The position numbers and the translations under genes are program-made. From Pseudomonas sp. LS1212 (GTDB lineage Bacteria; Pseudomonadota; Gammaproteobacteria; Pseudomonadales; Pseudomonadaceae): a DNA stretch of 64,000 bases. Position 1 is the first letter of the stretch. Each line of letters starts with the position of its first letter. This document shows, piece after piece, positions 42,743 through 50,524 of this stretch. The notes beneath the pieces are model-generated. The model did no database searches. It was given only the letters and a program-made list of their open reading frames with translations, and was not told the origin of the DNA. The DNA lies in contig NZ_CP102951.1 in the NCBI RefSeq assembly GCF_024741815.1, forward strand, positions 1,999,001 to 2,063,000, written 5' to 3'.

Positions 42743-44020
42743 ATGAATGACCAGGCCCAGAGCGTTGACCAACGCTTCGATTCGGCAACGGCGAGCGTTG
42801 CTACCTGGAATCGCCATGACACCACGTGGATGCTCGGCCTTTTTGGCACGGCCATCGGCGCGGGTACGCTGTTCCTGCCTATCAATGCCGGCATCGGCGG
42901 CTTCTGGCCGTTACTGATCCTGGCCTTGCTGGCGTTCCCGATGACGTTTTACGCCCACCGTGGCCTGACCCGTTTCGTGTTGTCCGGGCGTGAAGGTTCG
43001 GACATTACCGAAGTGGTCGAGGAGCATTTCGGGATCAAGGCAGGGGCGTTGATCACGCTGCTGTATTTCTTCGCGATCTTCCCGATCCTGTTGATCTACA
43101 GCGTGGCGCTGACCAATACCGTCGGCAGCTTCATGGAGCATCAACTGCATATCGCGCCGCCACCGCGGGCGATCCTGGCCTTTGTGCTGATTCTTGGCTT
43201 GTTGGCCGTGGTGCGTTGCGGCGAGCAGGTGATCGTCAAAGCCATGAGCCTGATGGTCTATCCGTTCATCGTGGCCCTGCTGTTTTTGGCGGTGTTCCTG
43301 GTTCCGCACTGGAACGGCGGCATCCTGGCCACCGCGACGACCCTGCCATCCTCCTCGGCGTTGCTGCACACCTTGTGGCTGGCGATTCCGGTAATGGTGT
43401 TTTCGTTCAACCACTCGCCGATCATTTCGGCCTTCGCGGTGGATCAGAAACGTCGTTATGGTGAGCATGCCCAAGAGCGTAGTTCGCAGATCCTCGGGCG
43501 TGCCCACGGCCTGATGGTGGTCATGGTGCTGTTCTTCGTCTTCAGTTGCGTGCTGACCCTGTCGCCGGCACAACTGGCCGAGGCCAAGGCGCAGAACCTG
43601 TCGATCCTGTCGTACCTGGCCAACCACTTCAGCAACCCGACTATCGCCTTTGCTGCGCCGTTGATTGCCTTCGTGGCGATTGCCAAGTCGTTCCTGGGTC
43701 ACTACATCGGTGCCAGCGAAGGCCTCAAGGGCTTGATCGTCAAGAGCGGTCGGTGCCCGGCGGCCAAGACTCTGGACCGGGTGACCGCCGCCTTCATGCT
43801 GGTGGTGTGCTGGCTGGTGGCCACGTTGAACCCGAGCATTCTCGGCATGATCGAGACCCTGGGCGGGCCGATCATTGCGGCCTTGCTGTTCCTGATGCCG
43901 ATGTACGCGATTCGCCGGGTACCGGCCATGCGCCGCTATGCCGGGCACGCTTCGAACGTGTTCGTGGTGGCAGTGGGGTTGGTGGCGATTTCGGCGTTGA
44001 TTTATTCGTTGTCGGTTTAA
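42743..44020 (+). CDS. HAAAP-family amino-acid permease, SdaC/serine type
   Basis: 425 residues from ATG 42743. Helix 1 has L-G-L-F-G-T-A-I-G-A-G-T-L-F-L-P-I-N-A-G, the hallmark of hydroxy/aromatic amino-acid permeases related to SdaC and DlsT. F-S-F-N-H-S-P-I-I-S and F-V-A-I-A-K-S-F-L-G-H-Y-I-G also fit. Eleven hydrophobic helices are expected. It imports serine or threonine (or cysteine-related amino acids) by proton symport. It is monocistronic and is followed by a terminator. Confidence 0.88.
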   Translation: MNDQAQSVDQRFDSATASVATWNRHDTTWMLGLFGTAIGAGTLFLPINAGIGGFWPLLILALLAFPMTFYAHRGLTRFVLSGREGSDITEVVEEHFGIKAGALITLLYFFAIFPILLIYSVALTNTVGSFMEHQLHIAPPPRAILAFVLILGLLAVVRCGEQVIVKAMSLMVYPFIVALLFLAVFLVPHWNGGILATATTLPSSSALLHTLWLAIPVMVFSFNHSPIISAFAVDQKRRYGEHAQERSSQILGRAHGLMVVMVLFFVFSCVLTLSPAQLAEAKAQNLSILSYLANHFSNPTIAFAAPLIAFVAIAKSFLGHYIGASEGLKGLIVKSGRCPAAKTLDRVTAAFMLVVCWLVATLNPSILGMIETLGGPIIAALLFLMPMYAIRRVPAMRRYAGHASNVFVVAVGLVAISALIYSLSV

Positions 44021-44032
44021 GCTCGCGTATTG

Positions 44033-44052
44033 CGACCGCTTTGCGGTCGTTT
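44033..44052 (+). terminator. Short terminator after the HAAAP permease
   Basis: CGACCGC, loop TTT, GCGGTCG and TTT, 12 nt past the stop. The T-run is short, so termination may be partial; a REP element begins immediately after. Confidence 0.6.
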
Positions 44053-44120
44053 CGCTGGCAAGCCAGCTCCCACATGCCCCTGTGGGAGCTGGCCGGGCGG
44101 CGCTCCGCTTGCCAGCGATG
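44053..44120. repeat. REP doublet, type A, with 15-nt insertion in one arm
   Basis: The left arm CGCTGGCAAGCCAGCTCCCA (44053-44072, then CA) pairs with TGTGGGAGCTGG, but 15 nt (CCGGGCGGCGCTCCG, 44093-44107) interrupt the right arm before CTTGCCAGCGAT. The arms are otherwise perfect and only 6 nt apart. Same family as 22559-22653. Confidence 0.85.
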
Positions 44121-44208
44121 AGGCCCTTGATTCACATTCATTCCCACATTCCTGCCCATTCTTTGCCATGCTGATAGATGCACTCATCGCTGGCAAAGGA
44201 GTTCGGCT

Positions 44209-44724
44209 ATGGACGAAATTCAGCAACTGGGCGAAATGCTGCGCCAACATGCCCTCAGCGAAGAGCACAAGAAGCGCCAGTTCGAAGAGCAGGCCGCAGC
44301 CTGGGCTGCCAGTGTCGCGCGGTTGTATGCCGATATCGAGCAGTGGCTACAGCCAGTTCAGAGCGAGGGATTGCTGGAGGTCCAGCGCGAGCCCTATATC
44401 GCCTCCAGTTCGGCGTTCCCGGTCACTGTCTCGCCTTTCGCCGCCGAGAAGCTCGGCGTGACCATTACCGGCAAGACCGTCGAACTGGTGCCCGAAGTCA
44501 TGGGGGCCAAGGGTTCGATCACGATTTCGGTGGTAGGCCTGCCTTCGGATCGCTACGGGAGCATCTCGCTGATCTGCCTGCCGCCGTCCACCAACTGGTT
44601 GTGGCGCAAGGACCGCGGTATCAAGGAGCCTGATCTGTTTCCTTTTACCGCCGATTTCTTTGCCCTGCAGCTGCAGAGCCTGATACCCAAGTTGCGCGAG
44701 CAGGCTGAACCGCCCGCGCCCTAG
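44209..44724 (+). CDS. Hypothetical protein, 171 aa
   Basis: Starts ATG 44209 with AAAGGAG upstream. The first 40 residues are charged and helical (M-D-E-I-Q-Q-L-G-E-M-L, E-E-H-K-K-R-Q-F-E-E-Q-A). The central part is beta-rich with S-P-F-A-A-E-K-L-G-V-T-I-T and I-C-L-P-P-S-T-N-W-L-W-R-K. No signal peptide or membrane segment. I recognise no family; the clean start and codon use support a real gene. Cytoplasmic function unknown. Confidence 0.8.
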   Translation: MDEIQQLGEMLRQHALSEEHKKRQFEEQAAAWAASVARLYADIEQWLQPVQSEGLLEVQREPYIASSSAFPVTVSPFAAEKLGVTITGKTVELVPEVMGAKGSITISVVGLPSDRYGSISLICLPPSTNWLWRKDRGIKEPDLFPFTADFFALQLQSLIPKLREQAEPPAP

Positions 44725-44843
44725 GGCGAGCCACGGGCTGACGAACGGATTGGGGGTCATTAGTGCGACGGGAATTGGTGATGCCTGCATATTTCATGAA
44801 GTTAACGATGATGAATCGTTTCACTAAAAAATTGATTTGCCGA

Positions 44844-44871
44844 GTCAATCGGTGTTCCGGCACCGATTGAC
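44844..44871. promoter_or_regulatory. Perfect 11-bp inverted repeat upstream of DUF1652 gene
   Basis: GTCAATCGGTG, loop TTCCGG, CACCGATTGAC. It lies 66 nt before the possible leader ORF. On the minus strand an A/T-rich tract follows after about 13 nt. It could be a terminator for leftward transcripts or an operator for the rightward unit. Confidence 0.5.
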
Positions 44872-44936
44872 CGAATTGTCGGGGGATCGTTTGCGAGCGG
44901 GGGGGTGTCAGGGGTATATACAGAAGGATACATCTA

Positions 44937-45014
44937 ATGCGATGCAGCGGATCAGTAGCCAGGATTCCGTTGCCATCAGCGGCGAGCGTTGCACTTTTTG
45001 CGGTTTCTGCCTGA
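44937..45014 (+). CDS. Possible small leader ORF before DUF1652 gene
   Basis: ATG 44937 follows AGAAGGATACATCTA, a good site. It encodes 25 residues (M-R-C-S-G-S-V-A-R-I-P-L and so on) and ends 11 nt before the DUF1652 start, on top of its ribosome site. An overlapping frame from 44944 encodes 26 residues ending C-T-F-C-G-F-C-L-R-K, with close cysteines, and stops 3 nt before the next start. Which frame, if any, is used is unclear. Confidence 0.3.
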   Translation: MRCSGSVARIPLPSAASVALFAVSA

Positions 45015-45025
45015 GGAAATGAACC

Positions 45026-45292
45026 ATGATGACTCTAGGTCTTTGCCCGCTGGAACTACGCAACATCATTGAATGCGCCTTCCTGCCTCTGCAATGTACC
45101 TGCACATGCGCGCCTGATCAGTCGCTGACTGTGCAGATCAACGATCCGGTTACCGGTCGTGTCGATTTGCTGGAGGCGGGAATTTCCATGGATCGCCTGT
45201 CCAGCAGTCATGACATCTTGAAACTGGTCGATGAGTTGCGTGAGCGTCTGGAGCGCAACCGGCATACCTTCCCGCATGCGAAAACGGGTTGA
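45026..45292 (+). CDS. DUF1652-family protein
   Basis: 88 residues from ATG 45026 (GAGGAAATG upstream; a second ATG follows directly). The start L-G-L-C-P-L-E-L-R-N-I-I-E and the later L-T-V-Q-I-N-D-P-V-T-G-R-V-D-L are the known DUF1652 pattern, a small protein family nearly confined to Pseudomonas. Function unknown. Three Cys near residues 18-28 (L-Q-C-T-C-T-C) are more than expected for the family and could bind metal. It precedes tpx by 188 nt with a structured element between. Confidence 0.83.
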   Translation: MMTLGLCPLELRNIIECAFLPLQCTCTCAPDQSLTVQINDPVTGRVDLLEAGISMDRLSSSHDILKLVDELRERLERNRHTFPHAKTG

Positions 45293-45336
45293 CCGTCCGG
45301 GCCGATTCCAGAAATGCCACATTCTTGTCCGATGCT

Positions 45337-45379
45337 GCTTCCCGCACGCCGTTCAGTCTTGAACCGGGGTGCGGGAAGC
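45337..45379 (+). other. Long nested hairpin between DUF1652 gene and tpx
   Basis: An outer 11-bp perfect stem GCTTCCCGCAC/GTGCGGGAAGC encloses an inner GTTCA-GTCT-TGAAC stem, making a 43-nt structure with small internal loop. There is no T-run. It lies 101 nt before the tpx start. It may be an mRNA processing or stability element in the tpx leader. Confidence 0.55.
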
Positions 45380-45480
45380 TGTCCGTGAGTTCAACATTTT
45401 CTTGCAGGCCCATAGGTGCAGCAGCACTTTCGTGTTTAACTTTGCGGCTCAACCAAAAACCCTTCAGAAGGACTTCGTTC

Positions 45481-45981
45481 ATGGCTCAAGTGACTCTCAA
45501 AGGCAATCCTGTACAGGTCAACGGTCAACTGCCGCAGGCAGGTTCCCAGGCACCGGCATTCTCGCTGGTTGGCGAAGGTCTGGCTGATGTGACGCTGAAG
45601 GATTTCGCCGGAAAGCGCAAAGTGCTGAACATCTTCCCAAGCATCGATACCCCGACCTGCGCCACCTCGGTTCGCACGTTCAATGCCAAGGCCAATGACG
45701 CGGCAAACACCGTAGTACTCTGCATTTCGGCCGACTTGCCGTTTGCCCAGGCGCGTTTCTGCGGCGCCGAAGGTCTGGAGAACGTCAAGAACCTGTCCAC
45801 CTTGCGTGGTCGCGAGTTCATCGAGAATTACGGCGTAGCCATCGCCGACGGCCCGCTGGCCGGCCTGACCGCCCGCGCCGTGGTGGTGCTGGACGAGAAC
45901 GACAAGGTCCTGCACAGCGAGCTGGTCAAGGAGATCGCTGAGGAGCCGAACTACGAAGCAGCCCTGGCCGTTCTGAAATAA
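45481..45981 (+). CDS. tpx: Thiol peroxidase Tpx
   Basis: 166 residues from ATG 45481, preceded by AGAAGGAC. The atypical 2-Cys peroxiredoxin signature is complete: peroxidatic Cys60 in T-P-T-C-A-T-S-V-R and resolving Cys94 in R-F-C-G-A-E-G-L, as in E. coli Tpx (Cys61/Cys95). It reduces lipid and alkyl hydroperoxides with thioredoxin. The frame further upstream contains no plausible start. It is monocistronic and followed by a strong terminator. Confidence 0.95.
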   Translation: MAQVTLKGNPVQVNGQLPQAGSQAPAFSLVGEGLADVTLKDFAGKRKVLNIFPSIDTPTCATSVRTFNAKANDAANTVVLCISADLPFAQARFCGAEGLENVKNLSTLRGREFIENYGVAIADGPLAGLTARAVVVLDENDKVLHSELVKEIAEEPNYEAALAVLK

Positions 45982-45998
45982 TATCGTTGCTGTTTGCG

Positions 45999-46028
45999 AC
46001 GGCCTGGCTCTGTCCAGGCCGTTTTTGT
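45999..46028 (+). terminator. Rho-independent terminator of tpx
   Basis: ACGGCCTGG, loop CTCTGT, CCAGGCCGT followed by TTTTGTTT, 18 nt after the stop. Perfect 9-bp GC-rich stem. Confidence 0.93.
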
Positions 46029-46151
46029 TTGCGGTTCAAGGCTTTAGGTGAATGTCAGGGTTAAGTAAAGGCCCTTTGCTAAATGCTCGTCACTGCTTAT
46101 CGTTCAGCCTCCCCCCAGTAAAAGTTCACGCGCACAATGGTCGGTCTCCCC

Positions 46152-47426
46152 ATGCAATCCTCCGGTTCCCGCAATTCCCGTCGCTGGCTGTTCGGCCTGC
46201 TAGTCCTGCTGCTCGTTGCCCTGCTGTGCTGGTGGCTGTGGCCTGCCACGCAAGCACCCAAGGCCGACGCGGCGGCCAGGGGCGGGGCGGGGCGGCCCGG
46301 TTTCGGTGCGTTCGGCGGGCCGGTACCGGTGCGTGTGGCACCGGCGACGGTGGGTGATTTCCCGGTGTACTACAAGGCACTGGGGACGGTAACCGCGACC
46401 AATACCGTCAACGTGCGCAGCCGGGTGGCCGGGGAGCTGATCAAGGTCGCGTTCCAGGAAGGCCAGATGGTCAAGGCCGGAGACCTGCTGGCTGAAATCG
46501 ACCCGCGCAGCTATCAGATCGCCCTGCAGCAGGCCGAGGGGACCCTGCTGCAAAACCAGGCCCAGCTCAAGAACGCCCAGCTGGATCTCGAGCGCTATCG
46601 CGGGCTGTACGCCGAAGACAGTATCGCCAAGCAGACCCTCGATACCCAGGCTGCGCTGGTCAGCCAGTATCAGGGGACGATCAAGACCAACCAGGCGGCG
46701 GTGGGTGACGCCAAGCTCAACCTGGAGTTCACCAGGATCCGCGCGCCGATTGCCGGGCGCCTGGGCTTGCGCCAACTGGACGTCGGCAACCTTGTAGCGG
46801 CCAATGACACCACGGCCCTGGTGGTCATCACCCAGATCCAGCCGATCACGGTCAGCTTCACCTTGCCGCAAACCAACCTGACCCCGGTGTTGGCGCGCTT
46901 TCGCAGCGGCGCGAGCCTGCCGGTCGAAGCCTGGGACCGCAACGACCTGAAGCAGCAGGGCACCGGCGTGCTGCGCAGCCTCGACAACCAGATCGATACC
47001 GCCACCGGCACCCTGAAATTCAAGGCCCGCTTCGAAAACAAGGACGAAGCGCTGTTTCCCAATCAGTTCGTCAACGTTCGGCTGCTCGCCGATACGCTGA
47101 TGGATGTCGTGCTGGCACCTTCGGCGGCGATTCAATTCGGTAACGACGGCACCTTCGCCTACGTCATGGACGGCGACAAGAAGGTCAAAATCCGTCCTCT
47201 GACCGTGGGCGCCACCGACGGCACTTCCACCGTGGTCACTGCGGGCCTGGCCAAGGGCGAGCGGGTAGTGCTCGAAGGCACCGACCGGCTGCGCGACGGC
47301 AGCGACGTGGAAGTGGTCGATGACAGCTCCCAGGTGCCGACCACGCCTGGCCAGCACCTGCAGGGCCAGGATTCGAAGCAGGGCTCGTCGGCCGGGGCAG
47401 TCGAGCAGGGCAAGAGCGGCGTATGA
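46152..47426 (+). CDS. muxA: RND efflux membrane fusion protein, MuxA/MdtA type
   Basis: 424 residues from ATG 46152 (an ATG at 46137 adds five residues; neither has a strong site). It begins with a membrane anchor (W-L-F-G-L-L-V-L-L-L-V-A-L-L-C-W-W) after R-N-S-R-R. The barrel-sandwich half-motifs are T-V-N-V-R-S-R-V-A-G-E-L and I-R-A-P-I-A-G-R-L-G, with a coiled-coil hairpin at about 120-180. The Gly/Gln-rich C-terminal tail is typical of MdtA. It overlaps the first pump gene (ATGA). Periplasmic adaptor of the four-gene pump. Confidence 0.92.
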   Translation: MQSSGSRNSRRWLFGLLVLLLVALLCWWLWPATQAPKADAAARGGAGRPGFGAFGGPVPVRVAPATVGDFPVYYKALGTVTATNTVNVRSRVAGELIKVAFQEGQMVKAGDLLAEIDPRSYQIALQQAEGTLLQNQAQLKNAQLDLERYRGLYAEDSIAKQTLDTQAALVSQYQGTIKTNQAAVGDAKLNLEFTRIRAPIAGRLGLRQLDVGNLVAANDTTALVVITQIQPITVSFTLPQTNLTPVLARFRSGASLPVEAWDRNDLKQQGTGVLRSLDNQIDTATGTLKFKARFENKDEALFPNQFVNVRLLADTLMDVVLAPSAAIQFGNDGTFAYVMDGDKKVKIRPLTVGATDGTSTVVTAGLAKGERVVLEGTDRLRDGSDVEVVDDSSQVPTTPGQHLQGQDSKQGSSAGAVEQGKSGV

Positions 47427-50400
47427 ATCTCTCGCGGCTGTTCATCCTGCGTCCGGTAGCGACGACCCTGAGCATGCTGGCCATTGTCCTGGCCGGCCTG
47501 ATCGCCTATCGCCTGCTGCCGGTGGCGGCGTTGCCGCAGGTCGATTACCCGACCATCCGGGTGTTGACCCTGTACCCCGGCGCCAGCCCGCAAGTGATGA
47601 CCAGCGCGGTCACGGCGCCGCTGGAGCGCCAGTTCGGGCAAATGCCCGGCCTGACCCAGATGGCCTCGACCAGCTCGGGCGGCGCTTCGGTGCTGACCCT
47701 GCGTTTCAACCTCGACATCAACATGGATGTGGCCGAACAACAGGTCCAGGCCGCGATCAATGCCGCGACCAATCTGCTGCCCAGCGACTTGCCGGCGCCA
47801 CCCGTGTACAACAAGGTCAACCCGGCCGACACCCCGGTGCTGACCCTGGCGATCACCTCCAAAACCATGCCTTTGCCCAAGCTCAACGACCTGGTCGATA
47901 CCCGCATGGCGCAGAAGATCGCCCAGATCAGCGGCGTCGGCATGGTCAGCATCGCCGGCGGCCAGCGCCAGGCGGTGCGGATCAAGGTCAATCCCGAGGC
48001 GTTGGCCGCCAACGGCTTGAACCTGTCGGACGTGCGCACGCTGATCGGCGCCTCCAACGTCAACCAGCCCAAGGGCAACTTCGACGGCCCGACCCGGGTC
48101 TCGATGCTCGACGCAAACGATCAGCTGCGCTCGCCCGAGGAGTACGCCAACCTGATCCTGGCCTACAGCAACGGCGCGCCGTTGCGGCTCAAGGACGTTG
48201 CCCGGATCGTCGACGGTGCCGAGAACGAGCGCCTGGCCGCCTGGGCCAACCAGAACCAGGCCGTGCTGCTGAACATCCAGCGCCAGCCGGGTGCCAATGT
48301 CATCGAGGTGGTCGACCGGATCAAGGCGTTGTTGCCATCGATCACCGATAACCTGCCGGCAGGCCTCGATGTGGTGGTGCTGACCGACCGCACCCAGACC
48401 ATCCGCGCCTCGGTCAAGGACGTGCAGCATGAACTGTTGATTGCCATCGCCCTGGTCGTGATGGTCACGTTCCTGTTCCTGCGTCGCTTCAGTGCCACCA
48501 TCATCCCCTCGATCGCAGTGCCACTATCGCTGGTAGGCACCTTCGGGGTGATGTACCTGGCCGGGTTTTCGATCAATAACCTGACCCTCATGGCGCTGAC
48601 CATTGCCACCGGTTTTGTGGTCGATGATGCGATCGTCATGCTGGAGAACGTTTCGCGCCATATCGAAGAGGGCGAAACGCCGATGCAGGCCGCCCTCAAG
48701 GGCGCCCGACAGATCGGTTTCACCCTGATTTCGCTGACGTTCTCCCTGATCGCGGTCCTGATTCCGCTGCTGTTCATGGCCGATGTGGTCGGGCGGCTGT
48801 TCCGCGAGTTCGCCATTACCCTGGCCGTGGCAATCCTGATTTCCCTGGTCGTCTCGCTGACCCTGACGCCGATGATGTGCGCCCGATTGCTCAAGCGTGA
48901 GCCGAGCGAAGCCGAACAGGGCCGGTTTTACCGGGCCAGCGGCGCCTGGATCGACTGGCTGATCCAAGCCTACGGGCGCAAGTTGCAGTGGGTCCTCAAG
49001 CATCAGCCGCTGACCCTGCTGGTCGCCGTCGCGACCCTGGGCCTGACCGTTGTGTTGTACCTGGCGGTGCCCAAGGGCTTCTTCCCGGTGCAGGACACCG
49101 GGGTGATCCAGGGCATTTCCGAGGCGCCGCAGTCGACTTCCTTCAGCGCCATGAGCCAGAGCCAACAGGAACTGGCCAGGGTCATCCTGCAGGACCCGGC
49201 GGTGGCCAGCCTCTCGTCCTATATCGGTGTGGATGGCGATAACAGCACCCTCAACAGTGGCCGCCTGCTGATCAACCTCAAGCCCCATGGCGAGCGTGAC
49301 TTGACGGCCGCGCAAGTGATTGCGAGGTTGCAGCCGCAGGTCGACAAGCTGGTTGGCGTGCGGCTGTTCATGCAACCGGTGCAGGATTTGACCATCGAGG
49401 ACCGGGTCAGCCGTACCCAGTACCAATTCAGCATGTCCTCCCCGGATGCCGAATTATTGAGCCTGTGGAGCGGCAAGTTGGTGGAGGCCCTGGTCAAACG
49501 CCCGGAACTCACCGATGTCGCCAGCGACCTGCAGGACAAGGGCCTGCAGGTGTATCTGGTAATAGACCGCGACGCCGCCAGCCGGTTGGGGGTGAACGTC
49601 GCCGACATCACCAATGCGCTGTATGACGCCTTCGGCCAGCGGCAGATCTCCACCATCTACACCCAGGCCAGCCAGTACCGGGTGGTGCTCCAGGCTGCCG
49701 CGGCGGTCGATATCGGCCCCCAGGCGCTGGAGCAGATCCACGTCAAGACCACCGACGGCGGGCAGGTGCGGCTGTCGAGCCTGGCGCATATCGAACAGCG
49801 CCAGGCACAACTGGCGATTGCCCACATTGGCCAGTTCCCGGCGGTGATGATGTCCTTCAACCTCGCCCCGGGCGTGGCGCTGGGCCAGGCGGTCGAGCTG
49901 ATCGAGCAGGTGCAGCAGGAAATCGGCATGCCGACCGGTGTGCAGACGCGCTTCCAGGGTGCGGCCGAAGCGTTTCAGGCCTCGCTGTCGAGCACGCTGC
50001 TGTTGATCCTGGCGGCGGTGGTGACCATGTACATCGTGCTCGGGGTGCTCTACGAGAGCTATATCCACCCGGTGACGATTCTCTCGACCTTGCCCTCGGC
50101 GGCGGTAGGCGCCTTGCTGGCATTGCTGATCAGTGGCAACGACCTGGGCATGATCGCCATTATCGGCATCATCCTGCTGATCGGTATCGTCAAGAAGAAC
50201 GCGATCATGATGATCGACTTCGCCCTGGAGGCCGAGCGTAACCAGGGGCTCGATCCGCAGACGGCAATCTACCAGGCCGCCTTGTTGCGCTTCCGGCCGA
50301 TCCTGATGACCACCCTGGCGGCGCTGTTCGGTGCCATACCGCTGATGCTGGCCAGTGGTTCCGGTGCCGAGTTGCGCCAGCCGCTCGGGCTGGTGATGGT

Positions 50401-50524
50401 CGGTGGGCTGCTGGTCAGCCAGGTGCTGACACTGTTCACGACGCCTGTGATCTACCTGTACTTCGACCGCCTGGCCCGGCGCTGGCGGCATGAGCCGCAG
50501 GGCCAGGAGCAAACCCCGGCATGA
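47423..50524 (+). CDS. muxB: RND efflux pump subunit, MuxB/MdtB type
   Basis: 1033 residues. It has the RND layout of 12 helices and two large periplasmic loops. The proton-relay region in helix 4 reads G-F-V-V-D-D-A-I-V-M-L-E-N, with the two adjacent Asp needed for transport. P-T-I-R-V-L-T-L-Y-P-G-A-S-P in the first loop and K-K-N-A-I-M-M-I-D-F-A near the end are diagnostic. In MuxABC/MdtABC the two pump proteins form a heterotrimer. Translation is coupled on both sides by ATGA overlaps. Confidence 0.93.
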   Translation: MNLSRLFILRPVATTLSMLAIVLAGLIAYRLLPVAALPQVDYPTIRVLTLYPGASPQVMTSAVTAPLERQFGQMPGLTQMASTSSGGASVLTLRFNLDINMDVAEQQVQAAINAATNLLPSDLPAPPVYNKVNPADTPVLTLAITSKTMPLPKLNDLVDTRMAQKIAQISGVGMVSIAGGQRQAVRIKVNPEALAANGLNLSDVRTLIGASNVNQPKGNFDGPTRVSMLDANDQLRSPEEYANLILAYSNGAPLRLKDVARIVDGAENERLAAWANQNQAVLLNIQRQPGANVIEVVDRIKALLPSITDNLPAGLDVVVLTDRTQTIRASVKDVQHELLIAIALVVMVTFLFLRRFSATIIPSIAVPLSLVGTFGVMYLAGFSINNLTLMALTIATGFVVDDAIVMLENVSRHIEEGETPMQAALKGARQIGFTLISLTFSLIAVLIPLLFMADVVGRLFREFAITLAVAILISLVVSLTLTPMMCARLLKREPSEAEQGRFYRASGAWIDWLIQAYGRKLQWVLKHQPLTLLVAVATLGLTVVLYLAVPKGFFPVQDTGVIQGISEAPQSTSFSAMSQSQQELARVILQDPAVASLSSYIGVDGDNSTLNSGRLLINLKPHGERDLTAAQVIARLQPQVDKLVGVRLFMQPVQDLTIEDRVSRTQYQFSMSSPDAELLSLWSGKLVEALVKRPELTDVASDLQDKGLQVYLVIDRDAASRLGVNVADITNALYDAFGQRQISTIYTQASQYRVVLQAAAAVDIGPQALEQIHVKTTDGGQVRLSSLAHIEQRQAQLAIAHIGQFPAVMMSFNLAPGVALGQAVELIEQVQQEIGMPTGVQTRFQGAAEAFQASLSSTLLLILAAVVTMYIVLGVLYESYIHPVTILSTLPSAAVGALLALLISGNDLGMIAIIGIILLIGIVKKNAIMMIDFALEAERNQGLDPQTAIYQAALLRFRPILMTTLAALFGAIPLMLASGSGAELRQPLGLVMVGGLLVSQVLTLFTTPVIYLYFDRLARRWRHEPQGQEQTPA

